Part shown: positions 1 to 5,694 of the stretch, piece after piece
Position numbering within the stretch: the stretch's first letter is position 1
Layout: the number at the start of each line of letters is the position of its first letter
NCBI GenBank assembly: GCA_902373595.1
Contig: CABKMX010000028.1
Span: 1 to 8,868, forward strand
Direction: 5' to 3'
DNA length: 8,868 nt
DNA from: an uncultured Christensenellaceae bacterium
GTDB lineage: Bacteria > Bacillota > Clostridia > Christensenellales > UBA3700
Position numbers and translations under genes: made by a program
The notes under the pieces: model-generated
What the model was told of the DNA's origin: nothing
Seen by the model: only the letters and a program-made list of their open reading frames with translations
Databases searched by the model: none

Positions 1-34
1 GTAAAATGAAACACCGTTGCAAAAAAGGATAAAT

Positions 35-63
35 TTGTTAGATTATGGTTAGTGCCTTATAAG
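35..63 (+). promoter_or_regulatory. Putative sigma-A promoter of the recombinase gene
   Basis: A -35-like TTGTTA at 35-40 (4 of 6 consensus bases) and a -10-like TATAAG at 58-63 (5 of 6) are separated by exactly 17 bases. Transcription would start near position 70 and give a 5' leader of about 200 bases before the recombinase start at 271. No better-spaced pair was seen between here and the start codon. This is a pattern match only. Confidence 0.45.
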
Positions 64-79
64 TGAGTACCACCTCTGC

Positions 80-166
80 GGAAAACAGTCAAGGGCGGCT
101 ATTTATCTCCCGTCAGGCATAAAACGCCGCCGCGCGTGGCGCGGTTAAAACCCTTGACAGTTTTCC
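80..166. repeat. Imperfect 16-bp inverted repeat flanking a GC-rich hairpin
   Basis: The arm GGAAAACAGTCAAGGG at 80-95 is matched in reverse complement by CCCTTGACAGTTTTCC at 151-166, with one mismatch in 16. The 55 bases between the arms contain a second, perfect 6-bp hairpin, CCGCGC-GTG-GCGCGG, at 130-144. The structure could fold in the leader RNA if the promoter at 35-63 is used, or it could be a binding site for a recombinase, regulator or transfer protein at the DNA level. The sequence does not say which. Confidence 0.6.
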
Positions 167-192
167 ACTATCGGCGGTGCGTGCGGGGTAAG

Positions 193-256
193 AGGCGGTT
201 AAGCCTAACCGCCTTAAAAAATTAAGGCGCTCTCCACCCAAAAAACAGACAGCGCC
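193..256 (+). promoter_or_regulatory. Chain of overlapping hairpins in the recombinase leader
   Basis: Three stems follow one another and compete for the same bases. Hairpin C is AGGCGGTT (193-200) with AACCGCCT (207-214), a perfect 8-bp stem with a 6-base loop. Hairpin D is GCCTTAA (211-217) with TTAAGGC (222-228), 7 bp with a 4-base loop, and it shares 211-214 with C. Hairpin E is GGCGCT (226-231) with AGCGCC (251-256), which shares 226-228 with D and ends one base before the AAAGGAG ribosome site. C and D cannot form together, nor can D and E. None is followed by a run of T on the plus strand, so a classic terminator is unlikely. Control of translation is possible but unproven. Confidence 0.45.
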
Positions 257-270
257 AAAAGGAGCAGACA

Positions 271-1935
271 ATGAATAATACAGTAACATATATGCGTTTT
301 GCAACCGCCGAGCAACACAACGGGCAAGCAACGAACAACGCCGTAATATACCCCCGTTTCAGTTCTCACGGACAAAACGAAATGACTATCGAGGGGCAAA
401 TTCGCATTTGCCGCGAGTATGCCGAAAGTCAAGGTTATAATGTGGTAGGTATCTACCCCGAAAAGGCAAGGACGGGAACGAACGACAGCCGCCCTGCCTT
501 TCAAAGAATGATTAAGGACGCCGCAAGCGGCAAGTTTCAATACATAATCGTTTATATGTTCGACCGCTTTGCCCGCAATCGCCGCGACAGTATCATGTAT
601 AAAGAAATGCTGAAACAGGAATACGGCGTTCGGGTAATATCCGCGACACAGCCCATCAGCGACGACGAAGGCGGCGAATTTTATGAAATGTTCCTTGAAT
701 GGAATGACGAAAAGTATAGCAAACGTCTTTCAAAGCGTGTGCGCAACGGGCTTGACACAAGCGTTGCAAACGGTACGTTTTGCGGCGGTCATCTCGTGTA
801 CGGCTATAAACTGCGCCAAGAACCAACCGCGCGCGTTGGCAGACGGAACAGGTTTACAAAGTTTGTCGAGATTGACGAGGAACAAGCCGAAATTATCCGC
901 TACATTTTCACGGAATACGACAAGGGCGTTGAAAAGCAGGACATTGCCGCCGCACTCAACGCGCGCGGCGCACGCTTTGGCGGCAAGCCGTTCAAGGGCA
1001 GGACTTTCGACAAGTGGCTGACCAATGCGAAATATACGGGCGAATTTACGTTCGGCGGCAGGCTCTGTAATAACACATATCCCGCCATAATCGACAAAGC
1101 ACTGTTTGAGCGGGTGCAAAAACGGCTTGCGAAAAACAGATATTTTGCGGGCGGAACGGCAACCGCGCGCGTGCCGTACCTTTTGACGGGCAAAGCCTTT
1201 TGCGCGCATTGCAATGCGGCGTTAATATCCGACGGCGGTACAAGCCGAACGGGGCAACAACATCACTACTATGTTTGCAAGGGCAGAAAAAAAGGCGTTT
1301 GCGAGAAACGCCGAGAGGACAAAGACGAATTAGAACTGTTTGTTACGCAAGTAGTCTATGACTTTTTGAACGACGAAAGAAACGTGAAACTTGCCGCAAA
1401 AGATACGATAGCCTATTACGAGCGGCGCACGGGCATAGACAACTTAAAGAGCATTGACGGCAAAATCGCAAAAGTGCAGCGCAATATAGATGAAATGACG
1501 ACCGCATTTATAGAGGCGAAAAACGCGCTTTTACGGGCGAATATCGAAAAGCGAATGAATGACTATGAAAAACTCATTGAGGACTTGAAAAGCCAAAAAG
1601 AGCAGTTAGAGCGCGAACGCGGACACCAGTTTACGGAAAACGACATACTCGAATTTGTTGCCGACCTTTTGCAGGGCAACCCCGCCGACAAGGACTATCA
1701 AAAGAAATTGATTGACAACCTTGTTGTCAAAGTATTTGTAGGCGACGGCTATATTACGGCACATATCAAACTGGGCAATGCAACCGAAGTTGCAGACATT
1801 CGGCTCGAAGAAGTGAAAAAAGCGCTTGAACACATTTTTAATAGTGTTCAAACGCTATCCCCTTTGGCGCGGAGAGAGGGATTTGAACCCTCGGTACGGT
1901 TCCCCGTACACACGATTTCCAATCGTGCGCCTTAG
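271..1935 (+). CDS. Large serine recombinase (site-specific integrase of a mobile element)
   Basis: This 554-residue protein would catalyse cut-and-rejoin DNA exchange through a phosphoserine link, to integrate and excise the element. The resolvase fold spans about residues 24-175: YPRFSSHGQ (27-35), with the likely nucleophile Ser31 by alignment to the YARVS motif of resolvases, then a DRFAR motif (98-102) giving active-site Arg99 and Arg102. The recombinase DNA-binding domain follows at about 190-300. A zinc ribbon comes next, with Cys311, Cys314, Cys336 and Cys344, then a coiled coil at about 390-450. This is the standard architecture and length for the family. The start is ATG 271 with AAAGGAG at 258-264, six bases upstream. 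Residues 4-15 look like a degenerate copy of the catalytic motif with Ala at the nucleophile position. From about residue 516 the frame is antisense to the tRNA-Ser terminator and then the tRNA, and the stop (1933-1935) lies inside the tRNA. The final 22 or so residues are therefore dictated by tRNA sequence. Codon use and base composition differ from the genes to the right, in keeping with transfer. Confidence 0.95.
   Translation: MNNTVTYMRFATAEQHNGQATNNAVIYPRFSSHGQNEMTIEGQIRICREYAESQGYNVVGIYPEKARTGTNDSRPAFQRMIKDAASGKFQYIIVYMFDRFARNRRDSIMYKEMLKQEYGVRVISATQPISDDEGGEFYEMFLEWNDEKYSKRLSKRVRNGLDTSVANGTFCGGHLVYGYKLRQEPTARVGRRNRFTKFVEIDEEQAEIIRYIFTEYDKGVEKQDIAAALNARGARFGGKPFKGRTFDKWLTNAKYTGEFTFGGRLCNNTYPAIIDKALFERVQKRLAKNRYFAGGTATARVPYLLTGKAFCAHCNAALISDGGTSRTGQQHHYYVCKGRKKGVCEKRREDKDELELFVTQVVYDFLNDERNVKLAAKDTIAYYERRTGIDNLKSIDGKIAKVQRNIDEMTTAFIEAKNALLRANIEKRMNDYEKLIEDLKSQKEQLERERGHQFTENDILEFVADLLQGNPADKDYQKKLIDNLVVKVFVGDGYITAHIKLGNATEVADIRLEEVKKALEHIFNSVQTLSPLARREGFEPSVRFPVHTISNRAP
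1816..1856 (-). terminator. Rho-independent terminator of tRNA-Ser
   Basis: Read on the minus strand, AGCGTTTGAACAC (1856-1844) pairs with GTGTTCAAGCGCT (1833-1821) in a 13-bp stem with a 10-base loop, followed directly by a U run (1821-1816). One pair is G-U in the minus-strand RNA but would be an A-C mismatch in plus-strand RNA, and the plus strand has no U run after the hairpin. The signal is therefore built for leftward transcripts. It starts eight bases after the encoded CCA of tRNA-Ser. It lies inside the recombinase coding frame (about residues 516-529), where it would also stop tRNA transcripts from running antisense into the recombinase gene. Confidence 0.88.
1816..1935. other. Probable element-chromosome junction (att region) at the 3' end of tRNA-Ser
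   Basis: A large serine recombinase gene abuts and overlaps the 3' half of a tRNA gene, and base composition changes across this zone. Integrase genes usually lie next to one attachment site, so the crossover is probably within or just beside the tRNA 3' end or its terminator. The exact core cannot be set without the other end of the element or an empty site. No second copy of this tRNA segment was seen in the window, so the partner site, if there is one, is to the left. Confidence 0.4.
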
Positions 1936-1955
1936 GCCAGCTCAGCCATCTCCGC
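1865..1955 (-). tRNA. tRNA-Ser (anticodon GGA), CCA encoded
   Basis: On the minus strand the acceptor arm GCGGAGA (1955-1949) pairs with TCTCCGC (1875-1869), followed by discriminator G (1868) and an encoded CCA (1867-1865). The anticodon arm is CACGA-TTGGAAA-TCGTG (1927-1911), with anticodon GGA at 1920-1918, which reads UCC and UCU. The T arm is GAGGG-TTCAAAT-CCCTC (1892-1876). The long variable arm (1910-1893) folds as GTACGG-GGAA-CCGTAC, the mark of a class II serine tRNA. The gene is 91 bases with CCA. It has its own promoter upstream and a terminator just downstream. Its 3' 71 bases overlap, in antisense, the end of the recombinase gene. All arms are intact, so the tRNA should be functional after integration. 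Confidence 0.97.
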
Positions 1956-1957
1956 AT

Positions 1958-1976
1958 ATGCACTTGAGCGGTGCAT
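1958..1976 (-). repeat. Small inverted repeat in the pre-tRNA 5' leader
   Basis: ATGCAC (1958-1963) and GTGCAT (1971-1976) form a perfect 6-bp stem with a 7-base loop. It lies between the tRNA promoter and the mature 5' end, two bases from the RNase P cleavage point. It may fold in the precursor or may be chance. Confidence 0.35.
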
Positions 1977-1981
1977 TAGCA

Positions 1982-2010
1982 ATATTATCACATTCTTCGA
2001 TTTTTGGCAA
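1982..2010 (-). promoter_or_regulatory. Promoter of tRNA-Ser
   Basis: On the minus strand, TTGCCA (2010-2005; 5 of 6 matches to the -35 consensus) is followed after 17 bases by TAATAT (1987-1982; 4 of 6). A shifted -10, GATAAT, matches 5 of 6 but at a 15-base spacing. Initiation would fall roughly 15-25 bases upstream of the mature tRNA end. The promoter sits in the 73-base gap after the mutase stop codon, where I see no clear terminator, so read-through from the mutase gene into the tRNA is also possible. Confidence 0.6.
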
Positions 2011-2028
2011 CCGATTTTGCGATGTTTG

Positions 2029-3771
2029 TCAGCCGAGAATGTCCTTTTTGAGCGCCTCTGTGAAAGCGGCGTTGCGCGCCTTCGCCTCTTCGCGCGAGCT
2101 CGCGTTGACGGAGACGTACAATTTGAGCTTTGGCTCGGTGCCGCTGGGGCGGATGCAGACCCACTCGTCGTCGCCGAGATCGTACTTGATGACGTTTGTC
2201 TCGGGAAGTCCGATTGGTGCGGTCGAGCCGTCTGCAAACGTGGTGACTCCGCTGAGGAAGTCTGTCTTGGAAAGGGGCTTTTTGCCGCACAATTCGGTGA
2301 TGGTCTCCTTGCGCGCTTTGTCCATTATCGCATTCATTTCGCTCATGCCGTCGAGCCCTTTGAACGCAAACGAGGTGCTGCTTTCGGCGAAGTAGCCGAA
2401 CTTCTTGAATATGCCGTCAAGCACGTCGTATAGCCTTTGCCCCTTGAATTGATAGTAGCAGACCATCTCGGCGAACAGCATCGCGGCGACGACGGCGTCC
2501 TTGTCGCGCGCGTGGGTGCCGGAAAGGTAGCCGTAACTCTCCTCATATCCGAACAGGAAAGTATATTCGCCGCTGCTCTCCCACTCCTTGATCTTTTCAC
2601 CGATGAACTTGAAGCCCGTCAGCACGTCGAACGAAGTCACGCCGTATGATTTTGCGATTTTATCCGCGAGACGCGTGGTGACGATGGTCTTGACGACCGC
2701 GCCGTTTGCAGGCAGGTCTCCCCTCTCTGAATGCCGTCTCAAAATATAGTCCATCAACAGCGCGCCCGTCTGGTTGCCCGTCAAGAGCACGAACTTGCCC
2801 TCGTCGTCCCTGATTGCGACGCCCATGCGGTCGCAGTCGGGATCGGTGCCGATGACTGCGTCTGCGTTGACCTTGTCCGCCAATTTTATGCCGAGCGCGA
2901 GTGCGTCGGGCTGTTCGGGATTGGGCATGCCCACGGTTGGGAAGTTGCCGTCGGGCAATCGCTGCTCTTCGACGACGTCGACATGAATGCCCATCCTCGC
3001 GAGCATCGTCGTCACAGGTATATATCCGCTGCCGTGCAGGGGGCTGTAGACAAGCTTCATTCCGGCGCCCTCCGCCTTGACCGCCTCGGGAGAGAGCGAC
3101 AGCTTGGTGATTGCCGCATAATACTTTTCGTCAATATCCTTGCCGATGACGGTGATGTGCTCGGAGACGCTTTTGCCGTTGCCGCCGATTACGTCGTCGC
3201 GCGTCTTGACGCTCGTCTGCTCTTGCGGAATGCCGAAATAGTCCGCCTTGTCAATGTAGGCGACGACCTCGGCGGTCGCCTCGGGCGACATCTGCGCGCC
3301 GTCCTCGCCATAGACTTTGTACCCGTTATACTCCTTGGGATTGTGGCTGGCGGTGATCATGACGCCTGCAATCGCCCCCGTCTCGCGCACCGCAAAGCTG
3401 CACACGGGAACAGGCCTGACGTTCTCGAACAAGTACACCTTGACGCCCTGCGCTCCGAGCACTCGGGCGGTCGTCATCGCGAACTCATACGAAAAATTGC
3501 GCGTATCGTAAGAGATGACTACGCCGCGCTCCGCCGCGCCGCATGCGTTGATGTAGTCGGCAAGTCCCTTGGTCGCCCTCGCGACGGTGTAGACGTTCAT
3601 GTTGGCGATGCCATACGCGATGGTGCCGCGCATACCTGCGGTGCCGAACGCGAGCGGAAGAGTGAATCTCTCCCTGATCTCCTTGTCGTTGCCCTCAATC
3701 GAGCGCAATTCGCGCTTGCCTTCGTCGTCGCAATTGTCGAGCCATTTGCGGTAGTTGTCCGAATAGTTCAT
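2029..3771 (-). CDS. pgcA: Phosphoglucomutase/phosphomannomutase (alpha-D-phosphohexomutase family)
   Basis: This cytoplasmic enzyme interconverts hexose 6-phosphate and hexose 1-phosphate through a phosphoserine intermediate, feeding nucleotide-sugar synthesis for the cell envelope and for glycogen or exopolysaccharide. All four family signatures are present and in order: the catalytic loop TASHNP with Ser142; the metal loop GTDPDCDR with Asp310, Asp312 and Asp314; the sugar-binding loop GYEESYG (408-414); and the phosphate-binding RPSGTEPK (541-548). At 580 residues it matches Bacillus PgcA and is longer than the roughly 450-residue bacterial ManB/AlgC or GlmM types. Sequence alone does not settle glucose versus mannose preference. 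The start is ATG 3771 with GGAGG at 3781-3777, five bases upstream. It has its own promoter and lies 182 bases from vanW, so it is probably a separate transcription unit. No truncation or missing key residue was seen. Confidence 0.93.
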   Translation of the reverse strand: MNYSDNYRKWLDNCDDEGKRELRSIEGNDKEIRERFTLPLAFGTAGMRGTIAYGIANMNVYTVARATKGLADYINACGAAERGVVISYDTRNFSYEFAMTTARVLGAQGVKVYLFENVRPVPVCSFAVRETGAIAGVMITASHNPKEYNGYKVYGEDGAQMSPEATAEVVAYIDKADYFGIPQEQTSVKTRDDVIGGNGKSVSEHITVIGKDIDEKYYAAITKLSLSPEAVKAEGAGMKLVYSPLHGSGYIPVTTMLARMGIHVDVVEEQRLPDGNFPTVGMPNPEQPDALALGIKLADKVNADAVIGTDPDCDRMGVAIRDDEGKFVLLTGNQTGALLMDYILRRHSERGDLPANGAVVKTIVTTRLADKIAKSYGVTSFDVLTGFKFIGEKIKEWESSGEYTFLFGYEESYGYLSGTHARDKDAVVAAMLFAEMVCYYQFKGQRLYDVLDGIFKKFGYFAESSTSFAFKGLDGMSEMNAIMDKARKETITELCGKKPLSKTDFLSGVTTFADGSTAPIGLPETNVIKYDLGDDEWVCIRPSGTEPKLKLYVSVNASSREEAKARNAAFTEALKKDILG

Positions 3772-3802
3772 AAAGACCTCCGTCCACGATTTTTCATCTG
3801 TT

Positions 3803-3832
3803 ATTATAATACACCGGCGCGCGTCCGCGCAA
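3803..3832 (-). promoter_or_regulatory. Promoter of the phosphosugar mutase gene
   Basis: On the minus strand there is a perfect -10, TATAAT (3808-3803). Upstream of it is a weak -35, TTGCGC (3832-3827), at an 18-base spacing. Initiation would lie about 25-30 bases before the ATG at 3771. The rest of the 3772-3953 gap shows no gene. Its only other structures are a minor hairpin at 3838-3857 and a palindromic AT stretch near 3930, and no convincing terminator for the vanW-like gene was found there. Confidence 0.6.
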
Positions 3833-3953
3833 GCATTGACGGCACAAAAATGCCGCCTTCTTCCGACGCTTTTCCTACGCGCGGTCTTGCGTTGCTTTTC
3901 AATTTTTAGACGCCCGTGTGCGTAAACAGATATATATCCTGTCTCGCTCTATG

Positions 3954-4835
3954 TCAATCGATATCTTCCGCAACCAAAATTTTTGCCGGCACCGCAAGGT
4001 ATGCGTCCCTTCTCAACACCTTGCGTTCCTTGAGAGTCTCGCCGTCATAAGTCAAACGTACCAGCCTCGTGCGGTAGCCGTTGCGCGCGGCACGAACCAC
4101 GCGATAGTCATCACCGCCCAGCGACGGCACAAACTCTATCGTCTCACCTTGCGGCGCAATCGTCTCTTCAATCTCGGAGACGAACTCATACCGCTCCTTG
4201 CGCGGCGCGCCGTAAATGCGAAAGGTCAATTTGCCCGCGTCCGCCTCGGCGTCTATGTAGACCGCTCCGTCCCCGTCGTTGACCAGCACGAGATCGATAT
4301 ATTCGGAGACGGTCGCGTCCTGCGACAGCTCGCAATACGACGCCGGCAGCGAATGCGCCCGGACGCTTTCGACGGACAACCCGGCGCGTATCCACGCGTT
4401 GTAAAGCGTAGTCGAAACTTGACAAACTCCGCCTCCGACGCCGACGACATATTCGCCGTTCTCGATGACTTTTGCGCTGCGATAGCCGCGCTGTTCGGTC
4501 CGCGGTCCGACAACGGCGTTGAAGGACACTCTCTCCCCTTCGCCCACCTTCAGCCAGCAAAAGTTGTTCGCCGCAAGCGCGATGTTGAAACTGCGCCCGA
4601 CCGTACCCGTATCGAACGTCGTGGAAAATTGAGACACAAGCTTGGCGTGTACGCTCGCCGTCTCCCCGTCGCCTGAGACAACGCTCCGCCCTCCGCTCAA
4701 CGCCGCCGGCAACTCCTTTACGCTGTCCTCGGACGGAATCGCCCTTTCGGCGGCTTCTTCCGCAACGGTCGTCGCTCCAACCGCCGCGACAAGCAAAACG
4801 CACGCGACAATTACCGCAAAAAACTTCTTTCTCAT
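3954..4835 (-). CDS. VanW-family secreted protein
   Basis: This 293-residue protein starts with MRKK and a hydrophobic stretch (about 5-21), a signal peptide or membrane anchor, so the rest should act outside the membrane at the cell wall. The VanW domain covers about residues 68-200, with FSTTFD (70-75), GPRT (110-113), GVGGGVCQVSTTLYNA (132-147, invariant-looking Cys138) and HSLPASY (161-167). VanW was named from the vanB glycopeptide-resistance cluster, but its reaction is not established, and most members sit in ordinary genomes far from resistance genes, as here. The last 80 or so residues (about 212-290) are beta-rich and resemble a small G5-like or wall-binding module; that is a guess. 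The gene follows the PHP gene by 40 bases. No clear Shine-Dalgarno precedes the ATG, yet the signal peptide fits this start well. No vancomycin-resistance partners are in view. Confidence 0.88.
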   Translation of the reverse strand: MRKKFFAVIVACVLLVAAVGATTVAEEAAERAIPSEDSVKELPAALSGGRSVVSGDGETASVHAKLVSQFSTTFDTGTVGRSFNIALAANNFCWLKVGEGERVSFNAVVGPRTEQRGYRSAKVIENGEYVVGVGGGVCQVSTTLYNAWIRAGLSVESVRAHSLPASYCELSQDATVSEYIDLVLVNDGDGAVYIDAEADAGKLTFRIYGAPRKERYEFVSEIEETIAPQGETIEFVPSLGGDDYRVVRAARNGYRTRLVRLTYDGETLKERKVLRRDAYLAVPAKILVAEDID

Positions 4836-4875
4836 ACGGTTATTGTGCGTGCACGTTCGCTTTTTATTTTATGTC

Positions 4876-5694
4876 TTACTTGAGCTTTATCCCCAGGGCG
4901 CGCGCCGTCTGCGCGGACAACTCATAGCCGCTGCAGCCGATATCGCCTGCCTTGCCGTAGCCGTGATAGTCGCTGCCGCCCGTCGTAATCAGCCTGTTTT
5001 TCTTCGCTATGCTCTCCAAAACCGCAATGTCTTGCGCGGTGTGTGAAGGATAGTACGTCTCTATACCGCCCAGCCCGACCGCAACCAACCCCTGCACGAG
5101 GTCGAAAAACCTGTCCTTTTGCTTAATCAGCATCGGATGCGCAAGCCCCGCCACTCCGCCTGCCGCATTGATGAGCCTCACACCTTCAATCGGCGTGATT
5201 CTGCGCGACGGAACATATGCGCTCGCGCCCTCGCCGAGATAGCGATCGAACGCGTCGTTGACGTTCGCCGCATAGCCTGCCTCTATCAGCAGACGCGCGA
5301 CGTGCGGCCGCCCCACGCTGCCCTTTATGCCTTCGAGCGGCGACGCGTCGAGCCTTATCCCCATCTTGGCGAGATTGTCCAAGATTTGGGCTATGCGGTC
5401 TTTGCGCTGCGTGCGCATGCGCTCCAGCCTCTCGCACAATTGCGCGTTACGCACGTCGACGCCATAGCCCAAAATGTGAACTTCGACAATCGAATAGGTG
5501 CTCAGCTCAAGTCCCGATACGACTTGAACGCCGCACTTTCGCCCGGCGGCAATCGCACGCTCGACCCCGTCCACATTGTCGTGATCGGTCACCGCAATCG
5601 CTCCGAGCCCGTACTCTTTCGCCTTGGCGACAATCGCTTCGGGCGAGTCCGACCCGTCCGAACAGTTGCTGTGGATATGCAAATCAGCTTTCAT
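4876..5694 (-). CDS. PHP-domain metal-dependent phosphoesterase (YciV/TrpH-like)
   Basis: This 272-residue cytoplasmic phosphoesterase belongs to the polymerase-and-histidinol-phosphatase fold. Members closest in layout hydrolyse 3',5'-nucleoside bisphosphates or trim short RNA 5' ends; the exact substrate here is inferred only. The metal ligands expected for the family are visible: His6 and His8 (HIH), Asp37, His38 and Asp39 (TDHD), Glu63, His73, His186, and Asp242 with His244 (GGSDYHG). The middle (about 95-170) holds the usual insertion, with GRPHVAR at 128-134. The start is ATG 5694, with GGAGG at 5705-5701 lying inside the end of rmuC. The two genes overlap by 11 bases, which points to translational coupling. 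Length and motifs are complete. A histidinol phosphatase is less likely, since there are no histidine genes nearby. Confidence 0.9.
   Translation of the reverse strand: MKADLHIHSNCSDGSDSPEAIVAKAKEYGLGAIAVTDHDNVDGVERAIAAGRKCGVQVVSGLELSTYSIVEVHILGYGVDVRNAQLCERLERMRTQRKDRIAQILDNLAKMGIRLDASPLEGIKGSVGRPHVARLLIEAGYAANVNDAFDRYLGEGASAYVPSRRITPIEGVRLINAAGGVAGLAHPMLIKQKDRFFDLVQGLVAVGLGGIETYYPSHTAQDIAVLESIAKKNRLITTGGSDYHGYGKAGDIGCSGYELSAQTARALGIKLK

Noticed and set aside
3..32. Possible 3' tail of an upstream gene (open frame ending TAA at 30-32)
   Set aside because: Only nine codons are visible and nothing identifies them as coding.
154..182. Consensus TTGACA as a promoter -35 for the recombinase
   Set aside because: At a 16-18 base spacing there is no AT-rich -10; the box falls in GC-rich sequence and is part of the inverted repeat arm.
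113..540. Two small minus-strand open frames over the recombinase leader and 5' end
   Set aside because: They overlap the inverted repeat and the recombinase start, match no family I recognise and have no good ribosome site.
1826..2395. 189-codon plus-strand open frame across the tRNA and the mutase 3' end
   Set aside because: Its first part is another antisense-tRNA peptide in a second frame and the rest is antisense to the well-supported mutase gene. It has no family motif.
3838..3857. Hairpin with CGGCA/TGCCG core between vanW and the mutase gene as a terminator
   Set aside because: The stem is short with a mismatch, and no U run follows it on the minus strand where a terminator would be needed.
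2731..3909. 392-codon plus-strand open frame opposite the phosphosugar mutase
   Set aside because: It is fully antisense to a gene with all four family signatures. Its His/Arg/Val-rich composition is typical of a shadow frame in GC-rich DNA.
3918..4676. 252-codon plus-strand open frame opposite the vanW-like gene
   Set aside because: It is a shadow of a clear secreted protein gene, with no recognisable domain or ribosome site.
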